A DNA stretch of 64,000 nt, taken from Candidatus Peribacteria bacterium. Lineage in GTDB: Bacteria > Patescibacteriota > Gracilibacteria > UBA1369 > 2-02-FULL-48-14. The stretch covers positions 211,155-275,154 of the forward strand of contig CALQZQ010000001.1 in NCBI GenBank assembly GCA_943349825.1. The letters are read 5' to 3'. Below, in pieces: positions 42,790 to 50,954 of this stretch. Both the position numbers and the translations under genes were made by a program. Under the pieces are notes generated by a model, which was not told the DNA's origin, did no database searches, and saw only the letters and a program-made list of their open reading frames with translations. Each line of letters starts with the position of its first letter. The first letter of the stretch is position 1.

Positions 42790-44919
42790 TTGGGCAATTC
42801 AAAGAAAAAAATCGGGATAGCTGGACTTCTTTGTTTAATAATCCTTGGATTGGCTTCGTTGGCCCATTCCTTCGATTGGCTTTCTGACGTTAATTTAAAG
42901 CTGTCCAATTTGCTTTACCACGAAAGAGAAGCTTCTTCAGAGCTTGTAATAGTCGGGATCGATCAAGCCACCATTTCAGATGTTTCTGAAGGAGGTTTGG
43001 GCAGCCCGGGCGGTTGGCCACGGAGTTATTTCAGTAGGGCTGCTCAAGTCATAGAAGAAGGAAACCCTTCCTCTATACTCTTAGACGTGCTCTTTACGGA
43101 GAATTCCTCCGGCATCACGAAGGACGAACTGATGGACATTGCACAAAACGATCCCAGTTTCCAAGATTTTTCCTTATCGGTTTTGAATTACGTGCAGGAT
43201 CCACACCCCTCGGACGTCGCATTCGCAGAAACTCTGAAAGAATTCGAGAACCTCTACCTGATCAGTTTTACCACCGGCACCCCTTCCATGCAGAACGGCT
43301 TGTTCCATTACGAAGGAATTTTACCCCTGATGGAGGCGCTCAGTGATTACCAAAATATAGGTTTAGCCGACTTGGCCCTCAACGCAGAATCCAAAAGTAA
43401 TACGGCCATTTATGGCGCACCCATCGTTGAAAAAGTAGGCGACACTATTTTTGAACAGGCTGATTTAAAAATGGCCCGAACCCTTTTAGACCAAAATCAA
43501 ACCGGAGCTTGGGATGCTTCGACCTCCGAGTACACCATCCCTTCTTGGGGCAGCATCCCTATGGAGGATGGAATAATGCTCATCAATTATGCTCAAAAGC
43601 CCAATGGCTATCCCGTGATTTCCTTTAAAGATGTGCTCAATGGCACCATAGACCCAAGCACCTTTACAGGGAAAATCGTTTTGATTGGAGTGACTTCTCC
43701 CCTACTCCAAGATGTTTACTTCACGCCCATCGATTCCACCACTCCAATGAATGGTATCGAAATCCATGCGAATGCGATTCAGACGCTGCTGGATGGGAAG
43801 TTTCTTAGCTATCAGACAACGGGAGAATTTGCAGTGATGATGGGAGTTGTGCTTTTGCTCTCGCTGCTCGCGTTCCTTTATCTGCCGGTGCTCTGGGGTT
43901 CTGGGGTGTTTGTGGCAGAGCTGGCGGCGTATCCGCTGGTGGCGCGCTGGGCTTTTGATCAAGGAGTGATTTTGGACTTGGTGTGGCCCTTTGTGGCCCT
44001 GCTCGCGGCGTATTTGGCGGCCCTCGCCTACCGTAATTTCACGGAGTTTGCCGAGAAGCGCAAACTGCGCGAGGCGTTTTCGCACTATGTGGGGCCAGAG
44101 GTGGTAGCGCAGATTTCGGCGCATCCGGAGCTGCTGGCCTTGGGAGGTGAAAAGCGACAAATCACCGCGTTCTTTTTGGACATCGAAAACTTCACCCATT
44201 TGTCTGAGGGACTGAGCCCGCAGGAAGTGGTGAAGCTCATCAACACCTATTTTGATGCGCTGTCCAAAGTGATCATGGCCTACGGGGGCACCGTGGATAA
44301 ATTTGAAGGAGATGCCATTATGGCTCTATTTGGAGCGCCGGTTCCGTCTGAAGATCACGCGGAAAAAGCGTGCCGTGCGGCGCTGGCGATTCGTGAAAAA
44401 ATGGCGGAGCTGAATGCCAGTACCGGGCAAGATTTGAATGTGCGCATTGGGCTGGCGACCGGTGAGGCGATTGTGGGAAACATGGGTAGCGAAGAACGTT
44501 TTGATTATACCGCTATGGGAGACACGGTGAACATCGCTTCTCGATTGGAAGGTGCCAACAAATTCTACCGCACACGCATTTTGGTGACCGAAGGAACTCA
44601 GGCTGCGAGTGGCGCGATTTTCTTCCGCCATGTGGACACGGTGTGCTTGAAGGGGAAAGATCAGGCACTGCGTGTGTACGAAGTGCTGGGAACTGCCGAG
44701 GGCGCCAGTGAGGCCGGGAAAACCGTGGTGACAGAGTGGGAAACGGCTCTGGATCACTATGTAGGTGCCCGTTGGGATGAAGCTGAAAAAGGCATGAAAT
44801 CCGTGCTGGAAAAACTGCCGCATGATGGGCCTGCGGAAACTTTGCTCGCGCGTATTGCCCTGCTCAAAATGAATAGCCCCGAAGATTGGGATGGGGTGTG
44901 GAGATTTGAGAGCAAATAA
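42790..44919 (+). CDS. CHASE2-domain adenylate/guanylate cyclase
   Basis: A 709-residue membrane cyclase starting with TTG. An N-terminal helix leads to a CHASE2 sensor domain outside the membrane (about residues 35-335; 'VIVGIDQATISDVSEGGLGSPGGWPRSYFSRAA' and 'FTGKIVLIGVTSPLLQDVYFTPI'). Three closely spaced transmembrane helices follow (about 348-415), then a class III catalytic domain with the metal-binding Asp in 'FFLDIENFT' (about 463) and in 'KFEGDAIMALFG' (about 507), and the 'FDYTAMGDTVNIASRLEGANKFY' core. It would make cAMP (or cGMP) in response to an outside signal. Confidence 0.9.
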   Translation: MGNSKKKIGIAGLLCLIILGLASLAHSFDWLSDVNLKLSNLLYHEREASSELVIVGIDQATISDVSEGGLGSPGGWPRSYFSRAAQVIEEGNPSSILLDVLFTENSSGITKDELMDIAQNDPSFQDFSLSVLNYVQDPHPSDVAFAETLKEFENLYLISFTTGTPSMQNGLFHYEGILPLMEALSDYQNIGLADLALNAESKSNTAIYGAPIVEKVGDTIFEQADLKMARTLLDQNQTGAWDASTSEYTIPSWGSIPMEDGIMLINYAQKPNGYPVISFKDVLNGTIDPSTFTGKIVLIGVTSPLLQDVYFTPIDSTTPMNGIEIHANAIQTLLDGKFLSYQTTGEFAVMMGVVLLLSLLAFLYLPVLWGSGVFVAELAAYPLVARWAFDQGVILDLVWPFVALLAAYLAALAYRNFTEFAEKRKLREAFSHYVGPEVVAQISAHPELLALGGEKRQITAFFLDIENFTHLSEGLSPQEVVKLINTYFDALSKVIMAYGGTVDKFEGDAIMALFGAPVPSEDHAEKACRAALAIREKMAELNASTGQDLNVRIGLATGEAIVGNMGSEERFDYTAMGDTVNIASRLEGANKFYRTRILVTEGTQAASGAIFFRHVDTVCLKGKDQALRVYEVLGTAEGASEAGKTVVTEWETALDHYVGARWDEAEKGMKSVLEKLPHDGPAETLLARIALLKMNSPEDWDGVWRFESK

Positions 44920-44922
44920 ATA

Positions 44923-45026
44923 GAAGCTAGTCACCCTCTGCTCAGCATGGAGCGCTCTGAGAAAGTTCATGAACTTTCTCTCCGCTTCCCTTTAGGGTTG
45001 ATGCTTCCCAGAGGGTGACTAGCTTC
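44923..45026. repeat. large nested inverted repeat
   Basis: An 18-bp perfect inverted pair (GAAGCTAGTCACCCTCTG at 44923-44940 with its complement at 45009-45026) encloses a 22-bp perfect palindrome at 44959-44980. It starts just after the cyclase stop and could form a cruciform or a long RNA hairpin that acts as a terminator or as part of the rpsA leader. Confidence 0.75.
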
Positions 45027-45062
45027 GCTCCCGCTTCACAAAACCAGTATGTCCCTTTAGAC

Positions 45063-45091
45063 TTGCCAACCAGGTCAAAAATCAGTAAAGT
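45063..45091 (+). promoter_or_regulatory. rpsA promoter TTGCCA-17-TAAAGT
   Basis: TTGCCA (45063-45068) and TAAAGT (45086-45091) with 17-bp spacing. The infB promoter has the same form (TTGCCT-17-TAAAGT). The transcript would have a leader of about 85 nt. Confidence 0.55.
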
Positions 45092-45185
45092 GCCCTGGCT
45101 AACGGAACCCCTGCTTGTGTGAGTCACAGGAAGGACAGGGCCCGTCGGCTACTACTCTTTACTCCTTCCCTTGTGCGCATTATTT

Positions 45186-46394
45186 ATGGATGACTCAAAA
45201 ACAGCGACGGCCGTGGCCGAAGCTCCCAAGGCTCACAAAGCAGTGGTGGTTCCCATGGAACAACTGCTCGAAGAGTCCCCTTCTTTTACCCTGCCTGAAC
45301 CTGGAACCATTGTGGAAGGTACGGTTTTGACGATCGCTAAGAAACACATCATTGTGGATCTGGGCGGCGTACTCACCGGTATGATCACTGGACGTGAAAT
45401 GAAGGATTCCTTCAACACCACCGATGAACTGCACATTGGAGACCATGTTTCCGCTTGTGTACTCGAAGCGGAAAATGACGAAGGACTCGTGGTGCTCTCT
45501 CTGCGCCGCGCTAGCCAAGATAAGACTTGGGACAAATTCATCAAGGCTTACGAAACCAATCAATCTCTCAAAGTTCGTCCCAAAGAAGCAAACAAAGGAG
45601 GACTTCTGCTCGAAGTGGACGGAATCAAAGGATTCATCCCTGTTTCTCAACTCGCTCCTCTGCACTATCCTCGAGTCAACGGGGCTGACAGCGCCAAGAT
45701 TTTGGCTCGTCTCCAAGAGTTGATCGGCCAAGAATTCACTGTGAAGATCATCAATGTGGACAAAGAAAACGGCAAACTGATCCTTTCTGAACGTGCCGCT
45801 TTCGAGCGTGAACGTTACGACGCACTCGCTACCCTCAAGGTAGGAGACGCGGTGGAAGGAACGGTGAGCGGAATTGTGAAGTTCGGTATCTTCGTGGCCT
45901 TCGGTGGTCTGGAAGGTCTCGTGCACATCTCTGAAATCGCTTGGGGCCATGTGTCCGACGCTCACGACTTTGCTCGTCTCGGCGACAAGGTTCAAATCAA
46001 GATCATCGGCATTGAGGGCGACAAGATCTCTCTCTCCATGAAGCAACTCACTAAGGATCCTTGGGAAGAGATTGAGAAGAAATATAAGGTTGGAAGCACC
46101 ATCAAGACCAAGATTTCACGTCTCGCTCAATTCGGAGCCTTCGTGCAACTCGAGGACGACATCACCGGTTTGATCCACAACTCTGAAATCCCCGGTAACC
46201 CCGATGACGCCGCTAAGGCCCTCACGGCCGGCCAGGATGTTGAAGCTCGCGTGATCGAAATCAACAAGGAAGAAAAGCGTATTGGCCTTTCCCTGCTCCC
46301 CGAAGGCGAATCCGCTGTGGAGAAGAAGGAAAAGAAAGCAAAGGAAGAGAAAGAAGAAGAAGAAGAAGAAGAAGTAGTGGAAGCGAAGGCTTAA
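45186..46394 (+). CDS. rpsA: 30S ribosomal protein S1
   Basis: A 402-residue protein with four S1 RNA-binding domains: 'GTIVEGTVLTIAKKHIIVDLGGVLTGMI', 'GGLLLEVDGIKGFIPVSQL', 'GDAVEGTVSGIVKFGIFVAFGGLEGLVHISEI', and 'GSTIKTKISRLAQFGAFVQLEDDITGLIHNSEI'. It is shorter than the six-domain E. coli S1, as in many Gram-positive and CPR bacteria, and ends in an acidic Glu/Lys-rich tail. S1 helps mRNAs without a strong Shine-Dalgarno bind the 30S subunit. The ATG at 45186 (TTATG) is preferred over upstream codons. Confidence 0.95.
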   Translation: MDDSKTATAVAEAPKAHKAVVVPMEQLLEESPSFTLPEPGTIVEGTVLTIAKKHIIVDLGGVLTGMITGREMKDSFNTTDELHIGDHVSACVLEAENDEGLVVLSLRRASQDKTWDKFIKAYETNQSLKVRPKEANKGGLLLEVDGIKGFIPVSQLAPLHYPRVNGADSAKILARLQELIGQEFTVKIINVDKENGKLILSERAAFERERYDALATLKVGDAVEGTVSGIVKFGIFVAFGGLEGLVHISEIAWGHVSDAHDFARLGDKVQIKIIGIEGDKISLSMKQLTKDPWEEIEKKYKVGSTIKTKISRLAQFGAFVQLEDDITGLIHNSEIPGNPDDAAKALTAGQDVEARVIEINKEEKRIGLSLLPEGESAVEKKEKKAKEEKEEEEEEEVVEAKA

Positions 46395-46395
46395 G

Positions 46396-46409
46396 ACCCC
46401 ACGTGGGGT
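46396..46409. terminator. palindrome ACCCCACGTGGGGT
   Basis: A perfect 14-bp palindrome begins 2 bp after the rpsA stop. In RNA it folds as a 5-bp stem with ACGU loop. The same 14 bases followed by TGC occur at 59178-59191 near rplS. No T-run follows here. Confidence 0.5.
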
Positions 46410-46465
46410 TGCGCGACAACACAATTCAACCAGTCAAGGGCCTTCTGCGGAGGGTCCTTTTCTGT

Positions 46466-46471
46466 TATAAT
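46466..46471 (+). promoter_or_regulatory. -10 TATAAT of a probably leaderless gene
   Basis: TATAAT ends only 6 bp before the ATG at 46478, which would place the transcription start on or next to the start codon. Confidence 0.6.
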
Positions 46472-46477
46472 GGTGAG

Positions 46478-46936
46478 ATGGGAGAAATTCTAAAATTTTC
46501 AAGTGGCGGGGCGAACGAAGTGCGCTCGGCTAAAGACGTGCAGCAGATGACGGAAGGCTCGCGCTGGAATTTGGTCAACCAATTGCTTCAGAATCCTGGG
46601 GATTTTACTTTTGACGACTGGAAGAGTCAGATTGAAGCACTGATCGCCATGAATATCCCTCGAGTGAATGAACATATGTTCCATATGGGAGATTCGATTT
46701 TTGGTCATCCCCAAATGACTCCTGAGTTCACGCGTGACCTTCTACTTTATATGGCCAGAAGTCCCGACTTTGGAATTCGACAGCGCTTACAAAAACACTT
46801 GAGCCAAGGGGAATTTAATATTCCTGCTGAATACATGAATGAGGTACGCGCTGCCGTAGACAGCAGTGGAGATGCAGAAGTCGAGGGCCACACGGAAAAC
46901 TTCCACCACCGAGTGGAAGAACGGCTGGCGGCTTAG
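46478..46936 (+). CDS. hypothetical protein
   Basis: A 152-residue soluble protein starting MGEILKFSSGGANEVRSAKDVQQMTEGSRWNLVNQLLQNPG. It is helical with an acidic tail, and no known domain is seen. The in-frame region upstream to 46403 is ruled out because the TATAAT box sits there. The transcript is probably leaderless. A TATACT -10 (46949-46954) follows between it and the HEXXH protein gene, so the two may be separate units. Confidence 0.65.
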   Translation: MGEILKFSSGGANEVRSAKDVQQMTEGSRWNLVNQLLQNPGDFTFDDWKSQIEALIAMNIPRVNEHMFHMGDSIFGHPQMTPEFTRDLLLYMARSPDFGIRQRLQKHLSQGEFNIPAEYMNEVRAAVDSSGDAEVEGHTENFHHRVEERLAA

Positions 46937-46975
46937 TGTACTTTTTAGTATACTCGCTTCCATTCATCCCATCTT

Positions 46976-49459
46976 ATGGATCGTTCCCGAAGTATTAGCG
47001 AAATTTGTACAAACTTGGAAGGAAGAAGCCCTGAAAGTTTATTGCCGGCCAATGAAGTGGCCGAAATCGCTCAGGTTTTGGGAAAAAGTGTGGAATGGCT
47101 ATTGGGTGGGGCTGAACTCTTGAGTGTCGCTGAGGTCTTCCCTATCCTGGAACGAGCCCGTGGCATTGAGCAGGACATGAACACTTTACCGCTCGCCGAG
47201 GGAGACTGCCTTCCTCCTGAAGCAGACCTCGCTTTGGTGGCGGAGGCTGCGGAGGGGAATCCGGCTCTGGATCTTTTGCTTGAGGAATTTTTGAGTCGCT
47301 TGGAAGCCCAAGGTTTGGCCAGTGTTTCCGAGTTTTACAATGCCTTTCGAGTTCCTAACCCTGAGATGGTGACTTTTTTTTGGGAAGGCCTTCGCGCGGA
47401 TCCACGGATTTCTGCGGCTTTGGACCTCACTCTGAGGGGTATGGATGGTCTTTCTGGGCAGGCCGCGGAAGCAGAGCTTCGCAATAAGCTCACTGGGAGA
47501 CCGTGTTCCGGGATCACTGATAAGGTGCCTTCGATGCTTTTATCCAAGATTCTGAGTAGAGGCATCAACCGTGCTTTCAGCCGTGCACTGATGAAACGTT
47601 TACGGGAGCAACCCTTCCCTCTTTTGCCGAATGGGCCTGAGCTTCAAGATCTAGAGAGTTTTTGTACGAGTTTGGAACTTTCCATGGAGTTTGAAAAAAT
47701 GGATCTGTCCACTCACGCGGCGATGATTGCGAACCCCTTGGGTCAGGCTCAAACGGCAAACACGGACGCCGCTTCCAACTACTTCCGTTCCCGTGAACGC
47801 CAAGGAGAAGAGGTGAAAAATAACTTTGGCTATGTTTATTTAACAGAGAAACAATCGAGGGATTTGGGGGTTTCTGAAGACAGCACTGCTCGGCCTCTGC
47901 GCTACATGGGTGAAGCTTACTTGGCCGTGCCGGTTGGATTGTATCTTTCCTCTCAATTCCCTGAGGAACAGCGTGCGGCACTGGGAAAAATTCATGCCTT
48001 GGCGGAAGCCCAAGCGGGTACGCCGGTGGCGACGTATTACGAAAAACTGGCGGCTTACTATGAGCTCGGGAGTGGTGAACTGCGTGGAGAGGCTTTTCTC
48101 AAAGCCTACTACGAGCTCTGTTATGAGGCGGAGCGCGCCTGGGTGCATTATGTTCGTTATGCCGTAGAGCAAGGTCTGCCTTATCTTCATATCCACCCTT
48201 TCGAACGTTATGGCACTCAATCCACCAAGAGCCATGAATTGGCTTTGGCCCTCATCAATCCGGACGAAACGGGTATTTTTTTGGAGGCGAAAGCGGATTT
48301 TAAAGACGGTGCCCAGCACTTTTTGGAAGACAGCGGTATTTTGGAAAGATGGCCCGTGATGGCGGAACAAAGTCTTAAACACGTGGACTCTGCCGTGATG
48401 GTTTCTTTGGCGGCCCGTATGCATTCCTTAGTTCCCAATGCTATTGCGCAAAATATTCCCGATGAAGAAGCCGGTAAAAGAGAGGGGATCGTGACCCTTT
48501 TTGACACTGCCTTTTCCAAAATTGTCATTCCTTCAGGTCGTGGTGGGTTTCTTCGTGCGCGTGACGGCGTGGGTGGTCTTGCTGAGGTCTTTGATCGAGA
48601 CGTTCAAGATCCCCAGAAGTTCATGGATCATTATGTGCTTGTTGTCGCCGGCCATGAGCTCAATCACAATATGTTCAAGGGCAACAAACAGCCCACTCAG
48701 GGTACCGGGGATGGTCTTTCCGTGAATACTATTGAAGAAGCTAAAGCTTCCGAGGGCGTCGCGTTTATGTTTCCAGACGGACGCCGCTTAAAAACAGAGG
48801 AGTTGGAGGGTCTTCGTGGAGCGCTGCCGCTGATAGTGCCCTGGTTTTTGTCGCGACTCATGGACGGTCGTCTGGCCAAACATCGATCGGAAGAATACCT
48901 TCGTGAAGGGGCTTCCCTGCTGGACCACATGATGAAGTCTGGCTTGCTGCAAGTGGCTCGATTGCGTGTGACCGCAGACGGTTTTGTAGAAAAGCCTTTA
49001 GAGGGAGGCCTAGCCGACGATGAATTCGAGTTTTTGCGTTACGACTTGAGCGATGCGGCTGTTCAAGGATTTATCACCGGCTGTGTCGACTTTATGGAGC
49101 GTTTGGCTCCGGATTACCAGCAAGCCGAATTTGAAGAGCCTCAAGTGGGCCGCGTGATTCCCGATTGGACCCACATCGATACTTGGCAGGCGCTCAGCCG
49201 ACTCTGTTATGATCGCGATATGAATAAGAATGGAGCCGATGTGGCGGCTTTGCAGGCTCAAAAAGCCAAGATCAAACCTGGGAATCCTCAAAATGAAGAA
49301 ATGGTGAGAGCCTTATTGCGTTTTGCCGACAAAGAACAGCCCAAACAATTGCGTCAGGCGCTTCAGGTGGGAAGAGGTGTGACCGATGAAGATCTTGAAG
49401 AGGCACTGGGAGCGTTTAAGAAAGAGGTGCTGGAAAGCCACCCGCAAATTATTTATTGA
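46976..49459 (+). CDS. large protein with HEXXH metal-binding motif
   Basis: An 827-residue soluble protein with no signal peptide. Near residue 560, in 'DHYVLVVAGHELNHNMFKG', it has H560-E561-x-x-H564, the zinc ligands and general base of metallopeptidases, in a hydrophobic helix, followed 35-40 residues later by Glu-rich 'VNTIEEAKASEGVAFMF' that could supply the third ligand (Glu). The N-terminal 550 residues are unassigned; the first 45 or so look like a HTH-type fold ('SPESLLPANEVAEIAQVLGKSVEWLLGGA'). A protease fused to a XRE-like start would suggest regulated proteolysis, but this is by eye. Confidence 0.7.
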   Translation: MDRSRSISEICTNLEGRSPESLLPANEVAEIAQVLGKSVEWLLGGAELLSVAEVFPILERARGIEQDMNTLPLAEGDCLPPEADLALVAEAAEGNPALDLLLEEFLSRLEAQGLASVSEFYNAFRVPNPEMVTFFWEGLRADPRISAALDLTLRGMDGLSGQAAEAELRNKLTGRPCSGITDKVPSMLLSKILSRGINRAFSRALMKRLREQPFPLLPNGPELQDLESFCTSLELSMEFEKMDLSTHAAMIANPLGQAQTANTDAASNYFRSRERQGEEVKNNFGYVYLTEKQSRDLGVSEDSTARPLRYMGEAYLAVPVGLYLSSQFPEEQRAALGKIHALAEAQAGTPVATYYEKLAAYYELGSGELRGEAFLKAYYELCYEAERAWVHYVRYAVEQGLPYLHIHPFERYGTQSTKSHELALALINPDETGIFLEAKADFKDGAQHFLEDSGILERWPVMAEQSLKHVDSAVMVSLAARMHSLVPNAIAQNIPDEEAGKREGIVTLFDTAFSKIVIPSGRGGFLRARDGVGGLAEVFDRDVQDPQKFMDHYVLVVAGHELNHNMFKGNKQPTQGTGDGLSVNTIEEAKASEGVAFMFPDGRRLKTEELEGLRGALPLIVPWFLSRLMDGRLAKHRSEEYLREGASLLDHMMKSGLLQVARLRVTADGFVEKPLEGGLADDEFEFLRYDLSDAAVQGFITGCVDFMERLAPDYQQAEFEEPQVGRVIPDWTHIDTWQALSRLCYDRDMNKNGADVAALQAQKAKIKPGNPQNEEMVRALLRFADKEQPKQLRQALQVGRGVTDEDLEEALGAFKKEVLESHPQIIY

Positions 49460-49464
49460 GGCTC

Positions 49465-50811
49465 TTAGGCGACTTGCAGCGTAGCCCCGGACCCTAGGTC
49501 AATGCTGGACCCGCTTGGGGCGGCGGCGATTTTATCGAAATACTTTTCGAGGTCGGCTTTGGCGATGGTGTTGTCGATCATGAGGGCTCCCGCCCCTGCC
49601 GTCAGAATCAAATCTCCATTGGGTGCTAGTTTGACCGACTTCACCTCTGCACCTGTGGGCACCACTAAATGAGCTTTTTTGTCGCCCACCTGGATGGTTA
49701 AAGTGTCGGGATCTATTAGTACTTCCTTTCCTTTATAAGAAATCTCAATTTCGTGGGAGGTTTTTACCGCTTCTGGTGGAGGGTTAAGGTCGCGAACGGT
49801 GATTCTACCACTGGATTGATCCACATCTATTCCTGCTTTTTTGAGTATGAGCATGCTTTCGTCGAGCAGTATTTTACCCACTCGTTCCAGGTTTGCTTTG
49901 TCTTTCGCGAAATGGTTCACGATTATTACAGCCATTTCGTTGAAGGCTGAGATCGCGAAAACCAAGAGCTCCTCCATTTTTACGTTCTTGATGACTTCTT
50001 CCAGTTCTTTTTCACTCACTAAATCCCTCAAAGCGTCCATTTTACTTTCCAAACCTTTCATGGAACCTTCTAGAGTCCTTACGATATCTTCAAAACTATT
50101 GATTTTGCTGAGGTCTATTTTTTTGACTTCGCTTTCCACTATAGGGATCACGGCATCGACTAGTTTCCCGAGGGGTTTTAAGCGAGGGTCCTTTTCCATG
50201 ACCCCCTCTCTAAAGCCTTTGGCTCGGGTTTGATAGCTCATCATCACCCCATTGTCGCTGAACTTTTCTAAATCGTGCTTGTCTAGGGAAAGGCCGGCTG
50301 CATCCAAACGTGCCTCCACCTTGGGCATGGCATCGATGGCTTCTTTCATTTTTTCTCTTGCCAGGGCTTTTTCTGCTTCGGGATTGCGGGGTAGGCTGCT
50401 TGTTTCTGCGGGGTGGTTTTTATCAACAGGACCGAGTCCCCTTGTTGTTGCCGTTTCCACCGGAACCAGCGCCGCTGCCAAACCCTTTTCCGTTTCGGAG
50501 CCGAATTTTCCGTCGACGCCGTATTTGGGCAAAGTTCCTCCTTTTTCTACTATTTTATTCTGTAGGGTTTTCACCACCGCGACCGGATCTTTAGCCACTT
50601 CAAAAAAATGCCAGTCTGGAGCTGCTCCGGCAACTTTCCAGTCCATCAATTTGCAGGCCTTGTCCCAATTGTCTTTGAGCTTTCTACTAAAGGAGAGTGG
50701 ATATTTGGCAAGTGTCTCGCCTTTTTGTATCACGTCAAAAGGAGCGTCCGTGCGGCCTTTGAATTCTTCCAAGTTTTCTGGCGCGGCTTCGCTTTGAACT
50801 TCGGGTGACAT
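49465..50811 (-). CDS. hypothetical protein with peptidoglycan-binding-like segment
   Basis: A 448-residue protein without a signal peptide. It has a weak peptidoglycan-binding-type phrase ('GTLPKYGVDGKFGSETEKGLAAAL', about residues 92-115), a long helical, charged middle, and a C-terminal beta-rich end ('GAEVKSVKLAPNGDLILTAGAGALMID'). No family is recognised. It is convergent with the HEXXH protein (5-bp gap) and divergent from rmuC across a hairpin-bearing spacer. It may belong with other large lineage-specific proteins in the window. Confidence 0.6.
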   Translation of the reverse strand: MSPEVQSEAAPENLEEFKGRTDAPFDVIQKGETLAKYPLSFSRKLKDNWDKACKLMDWKVAGAAPDWHFFEVAKDPVAVVKTLQNKIVEKGGTLPKYGVDGKFGSETEKGLAAALVPVETATTRGLGPVDKNHPAETSSLPRNPEAEKALAREKMKEAIDAMPKVEARLDAAGLSLDKHDLEKFSDNGVMMSYQTRAKGFREGVMEKDPRLKPLGKLVDAVIPIVESEVKKIDLSKINSFEDIVRTLEGSMKGLESKMDALRDLVSEKELEEVIKNVKMEELLVFAISAFNEMAVIIVNHFAKDKANLERVGKILLDESMLILKKAGIDVDQSSGRITVRDLNPPPEAVKTSHEIEISYKGKEVLIDPDTLTIQVGDKKAHLVVPTGAEVKSVKLAPNGDLILTAGAGALMIDNTIAKADLEKYFDKIAAAPSGSSIDLGSGATLQVA

Positions 50812-50821
50812 TTGCTAGTGT

Positions 50822-50905
50822 GTGAGAGAAAATTGCTGAGAAGGGGCCCATCCACGTATGGCGGTGTAAGATAGAGTCACTTCTCAACAATTCCCTTTCG
50901 CTCAC
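50822..50905. repeat. imperfect long inverted repeat in divergent promoter region
   Basis: The left arm (50822-50843) and the right arm (50880-50905) share 'CTTCTCA-x-CAATT' in complementary orientation, then diverge by a short gap and end in CTCAC. The hairpin would lie between the minus-strand gene and rmuC, whose weak -10-like boxes (TATACA and TAATAC) are at 50935-50952. Confidence 0.5.
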
Positions 50906-50954
50906 TCCGATGTTTCAATGATCGTTCATATAACTATACAACATAATACTTAGT

